This document shows positions 1 to 7,562 of a stretch of DNA of 50,717 bases, in pieces. This stretch comes from Clostridiales bacterium (GTDB lineage Bacteria; Bacillota; Clostridia; Lachnospirales; Anaerotignaceae), in contig JAGZLR010000010.1 in assembly GCA_018364635.1 (NCBI GenBank), positions 1-50,717 on the forward strand. The letters run 5' to 3'. Both the position numbers and the translations under genes were made by a program. The notes under the pieces are model-generated. The model had not been told where the DNA came from, did no database searches, and saw only the letters and a list, made by a program, of their open reading frames with translations. The first letter of the stretch is position 1. Each line of letters starts with the position of its first letter.

Positions 1-104
1 ATTTAGAAAAGCACTATGAGAATTATGAACAAAATTTAGTCGGAAATAAAAAAAAGATTGGCAAAAATTTTGCGGCAGAATTATAATTTTTTTAAAGAAA
101 AACC
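1..104. other. Non-coding DNA upstream of the S10 promoter
   Basis: This A+T-rich stretch shows no convincing reading frame. The tuf/fusA/rpsG/rpsL block that often precedes the S10 operon in Firmicutes is not visible. It may be the tail of an intergenic region whose other side lies outside the window. Confidence 0.5.
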
Positions 105-133
105 TTGCCAAATCAAAATATTTCGTGTATACT
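105..133 (+). promoter_or_regulatory. Promoter of the S10-spc ribosomal operon
   Basis: TTGCCA (105-110) and TATACT (128-133) are separated by exactly 17 bases, a near-consensus sigma-A promoter. Transcription would start near 140 and give an untranslated leader of about 230 nt before rpsJ. No comparably good promoter was noticed before 13294, so this one probably drives rpsJ through rpmJ. Confidence 0.8.
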
Positions 134-139
134 AACTAC

Positions 140-372
140 TGTTGTGACATTAAGAGCGATGATGTGAAAGGTTGCTGCATACTCACGATGCAGGTTTTTT
201 CACAGAGCAATGTCCAGTTCAAGAAACCGGGCGACAAGGTCACTGTACTAAATATTGGGAATTACTAGGCCATTAGGCAAAGTCTGTGTCAGATACATGA
301 CACACCCGGATAAGTGTGCAGTCACCACTTGTCGCGCTGAAACTAAAGTGCGAAAAGGAGGGGGCTTTTTTT
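140..372 (+). promoter_or_regulatory. Structured 5' leader of the S10 operon
   Basis: The leader holds two foldable parts. First is a hairpin with arms CTGCAT (175-180) and ATGCAG (188-193) followed at once by GTTTTTT, which looks like a weak intrinsic terminator or attenuator. Second is a closed domain with outer helix GCGACAAG (231-238) to CTTGTCGC (328-335), an inner CACTG/CAGT helix (241-245 with 319-322) and an internal hairpin TGTGTCA/TGACACA (285-291 with 298-304). The domain ends about 20 nt before the rpsJ ribosome binding site. In E. coli the S10 leader binds L4; whether this one has an analogous role is inference. Confidence 0.6.
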
Positions 373-684
373 ATGGCAAACCAGAAAATCAGAATCAATT
401 TAAAGGCTTATGATCACAAACTGATCGATCAGTCCGCAGCTCAGATTATTGAAACTGCAAAGAAAACAGGTGCTCAGATTAGTGGACCTATTCCGCTTCC
501 TACAAAAAAGGAAGTTATTACTATCTTGAGAGCTGTTCATAAGTATAAAGATTCCAGAGAGCAGTTTGAAATGAGAACTCATAAGAGACTGATTGATATC
601 CTGATGCCAACGCAGAAGACGGTTGATGCTCTGTCACGTCTTGATCTGCCAGCAGGCGTGGATATCACATTAAAAATTATGTAA
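373..684 (+). CDS. rpsJ: 30S ribosomal protein S10
   Basis: Small-subunit protein S10 of the 30S head, which also acts with NusB in transcription antitermination in E. coli. The product is 103 residues, the same length as E. coli S10, and starts MANQKIRINLKAYDHK, a hallmark of the family. A longer frame opens at GTG 316, but that codon lies inside the leader helix and its extra residues match nothing in S10; ATG 373 follows a GGAGGGGG ribosome binding site. It is the first gene of the S10 operon, and its output is probably set by the leader just upstream. Confidence 0.97.
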   Translation: MANQKIRINLKAYDHKLIDQSAAQIIETAKKTGAQISGPIPLPTKKEVITILRAVHKYKDSREQFEMRTHKRLIDILMPTQKTVDALSRLDLPAGVDITLKIM

Positions 685-756
685 TAATTCCGGATGGTTT
701 TATATAAGGGAAACATTAAACGCAACTTATATTAACCTAGAATGATTACCAGTCAA

Positions 757-786
757 GCGCATCAATATGCGCGAGCGGCAATCCGC
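757..786 (+). promoter_or_regulatory. Twin hairpins in the rpsJ-rplC gap
   Basis: Two perfect hairpins lie 2 nt apart: GCGCAT-CAAT-ATGCGC (757-772) and GCGG-CAAT-CCGC (775-786). Both have the loop CAAT. They end 10 nt before the rplC ribosome binding site. No U-run follows, so they are not intrinsic terminators; an RNA-processing, stability or translational role is possible. Confidence 0.5.
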
Positions 787-811
787 TGTAGAATATTAGG
801 AGGTGCAGTTA

Positions 812-1441
812 ATGAAGAAGGCAATCATGGCAAAAAAGGTTGGCATGACTCAGGTTTTCACTGAAGCAGGCAATCTTATTGCAGTCACAGTTCTTGAAGC
901 TGGCCCTTGCGTTGTTATCCAGAAGAAAACAGAAGAAAATGATGGATACGCAGCAGTGCAGGTTGGTTTTGTAGACAAAAAAGAAAAAAACGCTACTAAA
1001 CCTGAAAAAGGTCATTTTGACAAAGCAGGAGTGGCTGTTAAAAAGTTTGTAAAAGAATTTAAATTAGAAGATGCTGATAACTATGAGATCGGTTCTGAAA
1101 TTAAAGCTGATATCTTTAGTGCAGGTGACAAAGTAGATGTTTGCGGCACTACAAAAGGTAAAGGTTATCAGAGTACAATTAAGAGATATAACCATTCTAG
1201 AGGACCTATGGGTCATGGTTCTAAATCTCACAGAGTAGTCGGTTCTATGGGACCTGCAACAACCCCTGGTAGTGTTAAAAAAGGTAAGAAGATGCCAGGA
1301 CATATGGGCGCTGTAAATACAACAATTCAAAATCTTGAGGTCGTTAGAGCGGACGCAGAAAAGAACTTGATTTTGATTAAAGGCGCTGTGCCTGGACCAA
1401 AAGGTGCGGTTATCGTTATTAAAGAAAGCGTAAAGGCTTGA
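812..1441 (+). CDS. rplC: 50S ribosomal protein L3
   Basis: L3 is an early-assembling 50S protein near the peptidyl-transferase centre. The 209-residue product starts MKKAIMAKKVGMTQVF and carries the conserved SRGPMGHGSKSHR loop and the PGxxKKGKKMPGHMG segment typical of L3. ATG 812 is chosen because it follows TTAGGAGGTG by about 6 nt; a GTG at 803 lies inside that ribosome binding site. It precedes rplD by 30 bp in the same operon. Confidence 0.97.
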   Translation: MKKAIMAKKVGMTQVFTEAGNLIAVTVLEAGPCVVIQKKTEENDGYAAVQVGFVDKKEKNATKPEKGHFDKAGVAVKKFVKEFKLEDADNYEIGSEIKADIFSAGDKVDVCGTTKGKGYQSTIKRYNHSRGPMGHGSKSHRVVGSMGPATTPGSVKKGKKMPGHMGAVNTTIQNLEVVRADAEKNLILIKGAVPGPKGAVIVIKESVKA

Positions 1442-1471
1442 TTGAAACTTTACGAAAGGAGGATTTAGAAC

Positions 1472-2092
1472 ATGGCTAATGTTTCATTATACAACATAAA
1501 TGGCGAAGAGGTCGGCAAAATTGAATTAAATGATGACATTTTTGGTGTTGAAGTAAATATTCCGGTTATGCATATGGCAGTTGTTCAGTATTTGGCTAAC
1601 CAGAGACAGGGTACAAAGAGCGCGAAAACACGTGCAGAAGTTCGTGGCGGTGGCAAGAAACCTTGGAGACAGAAAGGCACAGGCCGTGCAAGACAGGGCT
1701 CTACTCGTTCTCCACAATGGGTTGGCGGTGGTGTAGTATTTGCTCCAAAGCCAAGAGATTTTTCTTTTAAACTGAATAAAAAGGTAAAAAGACTTGCTCT
1801 TAAAAGTGCTCTTTCTACTAAAGTGGAGGAAAACAAAATTATTGTTCTTGATAGTTTAAAAATGGACGTAATCAAGACAAAAGAAATGGTAAAGATTTTA
1901 TCGAATATTAAAGCAGGAAAGTCCTTAATCGTTACAAATGGTGATGATGACAATGTTGTACTTTCTGCAAGAAATATTCCAGATGTAAAAACAGCTTCCG
2001 TAGGTACAATCAATGTATATGATATCTTAAAATATGATACATTTGTTGTTACAAAAGATGCTGTTCAGAAAATTGAGGAGGTGTACGCATAA
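1472..2092 (+). CDS. rplD: 50S ribosomal protein L4
   Basis: L4 lines the peptide exit tunnel; in enterobacteria it also represses its own operon through the S10 leader. The product has 206 residues, with the L4 tunnel-loop signature GGGKKPWRQKGTGRARQGS at about residues 50-68. A strong AAAGGAGG site precedes ATG 1472. The stop codon TAA overlaps the rplW start by one base, so the two are probably translationally coupled. Whether this L4 binds the leader at 140-372 is not known. Confidence 0.97.
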   Translation: MANVSLYNINGEEVGKIELNDDIFGVEVNIPVMHMAVVQYLANQRQGTKSAKTRAEVRGGGKKPWRQKGTGRARQGSTRSPQWVGGGVVFAPKPRDFSFKLNKKVKRLALKSALSTKVEENKIIVLDSLKMDVIKTKEMVKILSNIKAGKSLIVTNGDDDNVVLSARNIPDVKTASVGTINVYDILKYDTFVVTKDAVQKIEEVYA

Positions 2093-2391
2093 TGGCAGAT
2101 ATTAAATATTATGACGTGATTCTCAAACCTGTGATCACTGAACGCAGTATGGCTATTATTGAAAATAAAAAATACACTTTCCTAGTTCATCCGACAGCAA
2201 ATAAAATTCAGATCAAAGAAGCTGTTGAAAAGATGTTTGACGGTGTAAAAGTTGCATCAGTAAGAACTATGAACTATGATGGCAAGGAAAGAAGAAGAGG
2301 TGCTATCTACGGCAGAACAAGTAAAAAGAAGAAAGCTATTGTTGAGCTGACACAAGATAGCAAGGATATTGAAATTTTCCAGGGAATGTAA
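2092..2391 (+). CDS. rplW: 50S ribosomal protein L23
   Basis: L23 sits at the exit of the ribosomal tunnel and docks trigger factor and SRP. The product is 99 residues, a usual bacterial length, starting MADIKYYDVILKPVITERS with the family motif KPVITERS. It overlaps the end of rplD by one base, and its ribosome binding site (GAGGAGGTG) lies within the last codons of rplD. Confidence 0.96.
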   Translation: MADIKYYDVILKPVITERSMAIIENKKYTFLVHPTANKIQIKEAVEKMFDGVKVASVRTMNYDGKERRRGAIYGRTSKKKKAIVELTQDSKDIEIFQGM

Positions 2392-2442
2392 GAACAATTT
2401 TGTTTAGATAAATAGTTAATCGATTCGAAAGGAGTGGAGAAG

Positions 2443-3267
2443 ATGGGCATTAAAAGATATAAGCCATATACACCATCCAGAAGACACATGACAGTGTCTG
2501 CATTTGATGAAATCACAAAATCAACTCCTGAAAAAAGCTTAGTGGTTCATCTTAAAAAGCATTCAGGTAGAAATAATCAAGGTAAATTAACTGTTCGTCA
2601 TAAAGGCGGCGGTGCAAAGATTAAATATAGAATTATCGATTTCAAAAGAAATAAAGACGGCATTCCTGCAAAAGTAACAGCAATTGAGTATGATCCTAAT
2701 AGAACAGCGAATATTGCTCTGCTTACTTATGCAGATGGCGAGAAGAGATATATTTTAGCACCTGTTGGTTTAAAAGTTGGGGAAACTGTAATGAGCGGTG
2801 AAAACGCCGAAGTTCGTAACGGAAATGCACTTCCTATGAGATTTATTCCTGTTGGTGCTAGCATTCATAATATTGAAATGATGCCAGGCAAAGGCGGTCA
2901 GTTAGTTCGTTCCGCAGGTATGGTTGCACAGTTGATGGCTAAAGAAGGCAAGTATGCAACTGTAAAACTTCCTTCCGGAGAAATGAGATTGCTTCTTATC
3001 GATTGTAGAGCAACAATTGGCCAGGTTGGTAATCTTGATAACGAGTTAATTAACATTGGTAAAGCTGGTAGAAAACGTCATATGGGTATCAGACCTACTG
3101 TTCGTGGTTCTGTTATGAACCCAAATGACCATCCACATGGTGGTGGTGAAGGTAGAGCACCTGTTGGACGCCCAGCACCTATGACTCCATGGGGCAAGCC
3201 AGCAATTGGATATAAAACAAGAAAGAAACATAAAGCATCTGACAAATATATTGTTCGTCACAGATAA
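2443..3267 (+). CDS. rplB: 50S ribosomal protein L2
   Basis: L2 is needed for subunit association and peptidyl transfer. The product has 274 residues (E. coli 273) and contains the conserved C-terminal stretch MNPNDHPHGGGEGRAPVGR, which includes the histidine linked to peptidyl-transferase activity, and the basic tail KTRKKHKASDKYIVRHR. ATG 2443 follows AAAGGAGTG with good spacing; an in-frame GTG at 2434 overlaps that site and is rejected. Confidence 0.97.
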   Translation: MGIKRYKPYTPSRRHMTVSAFDEITKSTPEKSLVVHLKKHSGRNNQGKLTVRHKGGGAKIKYRIIDFKRNKDGIPAKVTAIEYDPNRTANIALLTYADGEKRYILAPVGLKVGETVMSGENAEVRNGNALPMRFIPVGASIHNIEMMPGKGGQLVRSAGMVAQLMAKEGKYATVKLPSGEMRLLLIDCRATIGQVGNLDNELINIGKAGRKRHMGIRPTVRGSVMNPNDHPHGGGEGRAPVGRPAPMTPWGKPAIGYKTRKKHKASDKYIVRHR

Positions 3268-3287
3268 GTTTCAGAGATTAGACAGAG

Positions 3288-3305
3288 CTGCCGCTTAAGC
3301 GGCAG
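3288..3305 (+). promoter_or_regulatory. Perfect hairpin in the rplB-rpsS gap
   Basis: CTGCCGC and GCGGCAG flank a TTAA loop, forming an 18-nt perfect palindrome about 15 nt before the rpsS ribosome binding site. There is no following U-run, so it is not a terminator; it may be a processing or stability element. Confidence 0.45.
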
Positions 3306-3335
3306 GTGAAATAGAACCAAAAGGAGGATTCGTAC

Positions 3336-3620
3336 ATGAGTAGATCACTCAAAAAAGGACCATTCGCAGATGCTCATTTATTGAAAAAAATTGATGCAAT
3401 CAATGCGGCTGGTGGAGATAAGCCAGTTATAAAAACATGGTCTCGTCGTTCCACAATATTCCCAGATATGATCGGACACACAATTGCAGTTCATGATGGA
3501 AGAAAGCATGTTCCTGTATATATCACAGAAGATATGGTTGGACATAAGCTCGGAGAGTTTGCTTTAACAAGAACTTATAGAGGTCATAAATCAGACGAAA
3601 AGAAAAGCGGCGTAAGATAA
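3336..3620 (+). CDS. rpsS: 30S ribosomal protein S19
   Basis: S19 lies in the 30S head next to S13 and contacts the A site. The product has 94 residues, starting MSRSLKKGPF, with the family motif FPDMIGHTIAVHDGRKHVPVYI in the centre and GEFALTRTYRGH near the end. AAAGGAGG precedes ATG 3336. It lies between rplB and rplV in the standard order. Confidence 0.97.
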   Translation: MSRSLKKGPFADAHLLKKIDAINAAGGDKPVIKTWSRRSTIFPDMIGHTIAVHDGRKHVPVYITEDMVGHKLGEFALTRTYRGHKSDEKKSGVR

Positions 3621-3645
3621 TTAGTTTTGGAAGGAGGTTACACCC

Positions 3646-4035
3646 GTGGCAAAAGGACATAGAAGTCAAATCAAAAGAACTAGAAATATTGAGACAAAGG
3701 ATAAAAGACCACAGGCTTCTGCGAAATATGTTGGTATTCCAGCTCCTAAAGCTAAAATCGTTTTAGACCAGATCAAGGGAAAAGACGCTATGACAGCTAA
3801 AGCTATTGTAGCTTACTCACCAAGATATGCAGCAAGAATAATAGAAAAGGTTTTAAAATCCGCAATTGCCAATGCAGAAAACAACTTAGGTATGGATGTA
3901 AATAAATTATATGTAGAGGAAGCTTTTGCAGGCCAAGGCCCTACTATGAAAAGAATTCAGCCAAGAGCACAGGGTAGAGCATTCAGAATCCTGAAAAGAT
4001 CTTGTCATATATCCATAATCCTTAATGAGAGATAA
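3646..4035 (+). CDS. rplV: 50S ribosomal protein L22
   Basis: L22 reaches into the peptide exit tunnel, and its loop is a macrolide-resistance site. The product has 129 residues, slightly longer than the roughly 113 of B. subtilis because of an N-terminal extension (MAKGHRSQIKRTRN). The tunnel-loop signature GPTMKRIQPRAQGRAFRI is at about residues 98-115. Translation starts at GTG 3646 after AAGGAGGT. Confidence 0.96.
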   Translation: MAKGHRSQIKRTRNIETKDKRPQASAKYVGIPAPKAKIVLDQIKGKDAMTAKAIVAYSPRYAARIIEKVLKSAIANAENNLGMDVNKLYVEEAFAGQGPTMKRIQPRAQGRAFRILKRSCHISIILNER

Positions 4036-4046
4036 GGAGGTAAACA

Positions 4047-4706
4047 ATGGGACAGAAAGTTAATCCACATGGATTAAGAGTTGGTATTATCAAAGATTGG
4101 GATACAAAGTGGTATGCTGAAAAAGATTATGCTGATTACTTAGTTGAAGACGTTAAAATTAGAAAATTTATTAAAAATAAACTTTATGCTTCAGGAATTT
4201 CCAGAATTTTGATTGAAAGAACAGCTGAGAGAGTAAAGATCACTGTTTATACTGCTAAACCAGGTATTGTTATTGGTAAGAATGGTGCAGCAATTGAGGA
4301 GTTAAAAGCAGCTGTTCAGAAAATGTCAGCTCACAAGGTTGCAATCAATATTGAAGAAATCAAGAGACCTGAATTAGATGCTCAGTTAGTGGCAGAAAAT
4401 ATTGCGTCTCAGTTAGAAAACCGTGTTACTTTCCGTCGTGCAATGAAACAGAGCATGGGAAGAACAATGAAGTTTGGTGCAAAAGGAATTAAAACATCTT
4501 GCTCAGGACGCCTTGGCGGTGCTGATATGGCTAGAACAGAGACTTATCATGATGGAACAATTCCTCTTCAGACATTAAGAGCAAATATTGACTATGGCTT
4601 TGCTGAGGCAAATACAACATATGGCAAAGTTGGTGTTAAGACTTGGATTTATAAAGGAGAAGTTCTTCCTGTAAAGGCAGCAAAAAAGGAAGGAGGCGCT
4701 AATTAA
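4047..4706 (+). CDS. rpsC: 30S ribosomal protein S3
   Basis: S3 forms part of the mRNA entry channel and helicase. The 219-residue product begins MGQKVNPHGLRVG; the KH-domain GxxG loop is seen in GIVIGKNGAAIEEL at about residues 71-84, and the C-terminal domain carries GRLGGADMARTE. It starts 11 bp after rplV, behind AAGGAGG. It ends 2 bp before rplP. Confidence 0.97.
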   Translation: MGQKVNPHGLRVGIIKDWDTKWYAEKDYADYLVEDVKIRKFIKNKLYASGISRILIERTAERVKITVYTAKPGIVIGKNGAAIEELKAAVQKMSAHKVAINIEEIKRPELDAQLVAENIASQLENRVTFRRAMKQSMGRTMKFGAKGIKTSCSGRLGGADMARTETYHDGTIPLQTLRANIDYGFAEANTTYGKVGVKTWIYKGEVLPVKAAKKEGGAN

Positions 4707-4708
4707 CT

Positions 4709-5149
4709 ATGTTAATGCCTAAGAGAGTAAAAAGACGTAAACAGTTTAGAGGCAGAATGAAGGGGAGAGCCCTTAGAGGAAACAAAATCACTTACGGAGA
4801 TTTCGGTATTGTTGCGATGGAGCCTAGCTGGATTACATCCAACCAGATTGAGGCAGCCCGTATTGCAATGACAAGATATACAAAACGTGGCGGTAATGTT
4901 TGGATTAAAATTTTCCCAGATAAACCGATTACATCTAAACCTGCTGAGACTCGTATGGGTAGCGGTAAGGGATCCCTTGAATATTGGGTAGCTGTAGTGA
5001 AACCAGGTAGAGTTATGTTTGAAATCGGGGGACTTGATGCGAGTGTAGCAAAGGAAGCGTTAAGACTTGCAACATACAAGCTGCCAATCAAGTGTAAGAT
5101 CGTTTCTCGTGCAGAACAGGAAATGGAAGGTGATAGCAGTGAAGACTAA
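4709..5149 (+). CDS. rplP: 50S ribosomal protein L16
   Basis: L16 organizes the tRNA-binding region of the 50S subunit. The product has 146 residues with the expected start MLMPKRVKRRKQFRGRMKG and the motif RMGSGKGSLEYWVAVV. ATG 4709 is two bases after the rpsC stop, with the ribosome binding site inside the rpsC tail. The last 11 bases overlap the GTG start of rpmC, so the C-terminal residues GDSSED are encoded together with the rpmC start region. Confidence 0.96.
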   Translation: MLMPKRVKRRKQFRGRMKGRALRGNKITYGDFGIVAMEPSWITSNQIEAARIAMTRYTKRGGNVWIKIFPDKPITSKPAETRMGSGKGSLEYWVAVVKPGRVMFEIGGLDASVAKEALRLATYKLPIKCKIVSRAEQEMEGDSSED

Positions 5150-5348
5150 TTACTACGTTGAGAGTTTAAGAAATAAGACTGCAGATGAATTGCAGAATGA
5201 TTTGGTCTCTGCAAAAAAGGAATTATTCAATCTTAGATTCCAGAACGCAACAAATCAGTTGGATAATACTGCAAGAATTAGAGAAGTTCGCAGAAACATC
5301 GCAAAAATCCAGACAATTATTACTCAGAATAAAAAAGCAAATAACTAA
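5139..5348 (+). CDS. rpmC: 50S ribosomal protein L29
   Basis: L29 is a small helical hairpin protein near the tunnel exit. The 69-residue product reads MKTNYYVESLRNKTADELQ and ends in the typical helix REVRRNIAKIQTI. The open frame extends upstream, but the family start corresponds to GTG 5139, preceded by GGAAGGTG inside rplP. The resulting 11-base overlap with rplP suggests translational coupling. Confidence 0.93.
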   Translation: MKTNYYVESLRNKTADELQNDLVSAKKELFNLRFQNATNQLDNTARIREVRRNIAKIQTIITQNKKANN

Positions 5349-5369
5349 TTTTGAAAGGGGGCTTACCTT

Positions 5370-5627
5370 GTGGAAGAAAGAAACCTTCGTAAAACAAGAA
5401 TCGGTAAAGTAGTCAGCGACAAAATGGATAAGACGATTGTTGTAGCTGTTGAAGATAAAGTAAAACATCCATTATATGGTAAAATCGTGAATAGAACTTA
5501 TAAGCTGAAAGCACATGACGAGAACAATGAATGTGGAATCGGCGATCGCGTAAAAGTAATGGAAACAAGACCTCTTTCGAAAGATAAAAGATGGAGACTT
5601 GTTTCAATCATTGAAAAAGCAAAATAA
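5370..5627 (+). CDS. rpsQ: 30S ribosomal protein S17
   Basis: S17 binds 16S rRNA early in assembly. The product has 85 residues, with the motif GKVVSDKMDKTIVVAVE near the N-terminus and GDRVKVMETRPLSKDKRWRL near the C-terminus, both typical of the family. Translation starts at GTG 5370 behind GAAAGGGGG. Confidence 0.96.
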   Translation: MEERNLRKTRIGKVVSDKMDKTIVVAVEDKVKHPLYGKIVNRTYKLKAHDENNECGIGDRVKVMETRPLSKDKRWRLVSIIEKAK

Positions 5628-5653
5628 TCTGTTACGAGAGGAGGCTTTAAATT

Positions 5654-6022
5654 ATGGTTCAGCAGGAAACCAGATTAAAAGTAGCAGACAATTCAGGAGC
5701 GAAAGAACTGCTCTGCATCAGAGTTCTTGGTGGTTCTACAAGAAGATATGCGGCAGTTGGTGATATTATTGTAGCTGCGGTTAAAGATGCAACACCAGGA
5801 GGCGTTGTTAAGAAGGGCGATGTTGTAAAGGCTGTTGTTGTTCGTACAGTATACCCAATCGGTAGACCGGACGGTTCATATATTAAGTTTGATGAAAATG
5901 CGGCTGTCATCATCAAAGATGATAAGAATCCACGTGGAACTCGTATTTTTGGACCAGTTGCAAGAGAGTTAAGAGAAAAACAGTTTATGAAAATCTTATC
6001 TCTAGCACCGGAAGTATTATAA
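5654..6022 (+). CDS. rplN: 50S ribosomal protein L14
   Basis: L14 contacts 16S rRNA at an intersubunit bridge and is the target of ribosome silencing factor. The 122-residue product has the standard length and starts MVQQETRLKVADNSGAKE, with RGTRIFGPVARELR near the end. It marks the beginning of the spc part of the cluster, but no promoter is visible between rpsQ and rplN, so transcription is probably continuous. Confidence 0.97.
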   Translation: MVQQETRLKVADNSGAKELLCIRVLGGSTRRYAAVGDIIVAAVKDATPGGVVKKGDVVKAVVVRTVYPIGRPDGSYIKFDENAAVIIKDDKNPRGTRIFGPVARELREKQFMKILSLAPEVL

Positions 6023-6035
6023 GGAGGTGTGTCAG

Positions 6036-6347
6036 GTGGCCAATATTAAATTAAAGACAGGTGATAACGTAGTAATTATCACTGGAAAAGATAAAGGTAA
6101 AGAGGCAAAAATCCTCGTTGTTGATAGAAAGAAAAACAGAGTTATTGTTGAAGGCGCTAATATGGTGATGAAGCATACAAAGCCAAGCGCTCAGAATCAG
6201 CAAGGCGGCATTATTAAAAAAGAAGGCTTTATCCATGCATCTAACGTAATGTATAGTGTAAATGGCAAGCCTACAAGAATTGGTTATAAAATTGTTGATG
6301 GAAAAAAAGTAAGATTCGCTAAAAAAACAGGCGAAGTGATTGACTAA
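6036..6347 (+). CDS. rplX: 50S ribosomal protein L24
   Basis: L24 is an assembly-initiator protein with a KOW fold. The product has 103 residues, with the KOW motif GDNVVIITGKDKGKEAKIL near the N-terminus. GTG 6036 is chosen because it follows AAGGAGGTG (6021-6029) at normal spacing; an earlier GTG at 6027 lies inside that ribosome binding site. It starts 13 bp after rplN. Confidence 0.95.
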   Translation: MANIKLKTGDNVVIITGKDKGKEAKILVVDRKKNRVIVEGANMVMKHTKPSAQNQQGGIIKKEGFIHASNVMYSVNGKPTRIGYKIVDGKKVRFAKKTGEVID

Positions 6348-6373
6348 ATAGACAGTGTGAAAGGAGGTAAATC

Positions 6374-6913
6374 ATGAGCAGATTAAAAGATTTTTATGAT
6401 GCAGAAGTTGTCGACGCAATGATGAAAAAGTTTTCATATAAAAATAAAATGGCTGTGCCTAAAATAGCTAAGATCGTAATCAACATGGGTGTTGGTGAAG
6501 CGAGAGAAAATGCTAAGGTATTGGATGGTGCTGTAAAAGACCTGACAATTATCTCTGGTCAAAAGCCTATTGTAACAAAAGCAAAGAAATCTGTTGCAGC
6601 ATTCAAACTTCGTGAGGGTATGCCAATCGGTTGTAAAGTAACTCTTAGAGGAGATAGAATGTATGAGTTTGCAGATCGTTTAATCAATATTGCTCTTCCA
6701 CGTGTACGTGACTTTAGAGGTGTAAAAGCTAACTCCTTTGATGGCAGAGGAAATTATACAATGGGTATTAAAGAACAATTAATTTTCCCAGAAATCGAAT
6801 ATGATAAAGTTGATAAAATCAGAGGAATGGACATTATCTTTGTTACTACTGCAAAGACTGATGAAGAAGCAAGAGAATTATTAAGATTATTCGGTATGCC
6901 ATTCGAAAAATAA
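6374..6913 (+). CDS. rplE: 50S ribosomal protein L5
   Basis: L5 binds 5S rRNA and contacts P-site tRNA. The product has 179 residues, as in B. subtilis, with KIVINMGVGEARENAK, the motif GQKPIVTKAKKSVAAFKLRE and RDFRGVKANSFDGRGNYTMG. AAAGGAGG precedes ATG 6374. rpsN follows 12 bp later. Confidence 0.97.
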   Translation: MSRLKDFYDAEVVDAMMKKFSYKNKMAVPKIAKIVINMGVGEARENAKVLDGAVKDLTIISGQKPIVTKAKKSVAAFKLREGMPIGCKVTLRGDRMYEFADRLINIALPRVRDFRGVKANSFDGRGNYTMGIKEQLIFPEIEYDKVDKIRGMDIIFVTTAKTDEEARELLRLFGMPFEK

Positions 6914-6925
6914 GGAGGGAACAAA

Positions 6926-7111
6926 ATGGCTAAATTATCCATGAAGCTGAAACAGCAGAGAGCTCCAAAGTTCTCTACTCGCGCTTATACACGCTGCAGA
7001 GTATGTGGCAGACCACATGCAGTTATTAAAAAATTCGGAATTTGCCGTATTTGCTTCCGCGAATTAGCATATAAAGGACAGATCCCGGGAGTTAAGAAAG
7101 CAAGCTGGTAA
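6926..7111 (+). CDS. rpsN: 30S ribosomal protein S14, zinc-binding type
   Basis: S14 completes the 30S head. The 61-residue product is the short zinc-binding form: two pairs of cysteines, CRVC and CRIC, form the zinc ribbon at about residues 24-43. Zinc-independent S14 is longer (about 89-100 residues) and lacks them. Many Firmicutes keep a second, Zur-controlled copy elsewhere; none is seen here. Confidence 0.97.
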   Translation: MAKLSMKLKQQRAPKFSTRAYTRCRVCGRPHAVIKKFGICRICFRELAYKGQIPGVKKASW

Positions 7112-7134
7112 TTAAGGAAAGGAGGCCCTTAAAA

Positions 7135-7536
7135 ATGTCAATGAGTGATCCAATTGCAGATATGCTTACAAGAATTAGAAACAGCAACACTGCGAAACAT
7201 GATACAGTAGATGTTCCAAAGTCAAAAATCAAACAGGATATCGCTGACATCTTAACAAACGAAGGTTACGTAAAAGGTTACGAAATCATCGAAGATGGTG
7301 TAAAGGCTACAATTCGTATTTCCCTGAAATACGGTAAAGATAAAAATGAAAAAGTAATTACAGGTATCAAAAGAATTTCTAAGCCTGGTTTAAGAGTTTT
7401 TGCAGGTAAAGATAACTTGCCAAAAGTGTTAGGCGGACTGGGTACTGCAATTATTTCCACAAGCCAAGGTGTTATGACTGATAAGCAGGCAAGAAAACTC
7501 GGCATCGGCGGAGAAGTGCTTGCATTTGTATGGTAA
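7135..7536 (+). CDS. rpsH: 30S ribosomal protein S8
   Basis: S8 binds helix 21 of 16S rRNA and represses the spc operon in E. coli. The product has 133 residues with MSDPIADMLTRIRN at the start and ARKLGIGGEVLAFVW at the end. Two in-frame ATGs, 7135 and 7141, both fit; 7135 is preferred because it lies 9 nt after GGAGG. No S8-like operator was recognized upstream of rplE. Confidence 0.96.
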   Translation: MSMSDPIADMLTRIRNSNTAKHDTVDVPKSKIKQDIADILTNEGYVKGYEIIEDGVKATIRISLKYGKDKNEKVITGIKRISKPGLRVFAGKDNLPKVLGGLGTAIISTSQGVMTDKQARKLGIGGEVLAFVW

Positions 7537-7562
7537 TTAAAGAATATTAGGAGGTGCAGAAC

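Noticed and set aside
316..372. GTG-initiated N-terminal extension of rpsJ
   Set aside because: The codon lies inside the leader helix, has no proper ribosome binding site, and the added residues are absent from S10 proteins.
1585..2013. 142-codon minus-strand frame opposite rplD
   Set aside because: Shadow of rplD, with no ribosome binding site or recognizable domain.
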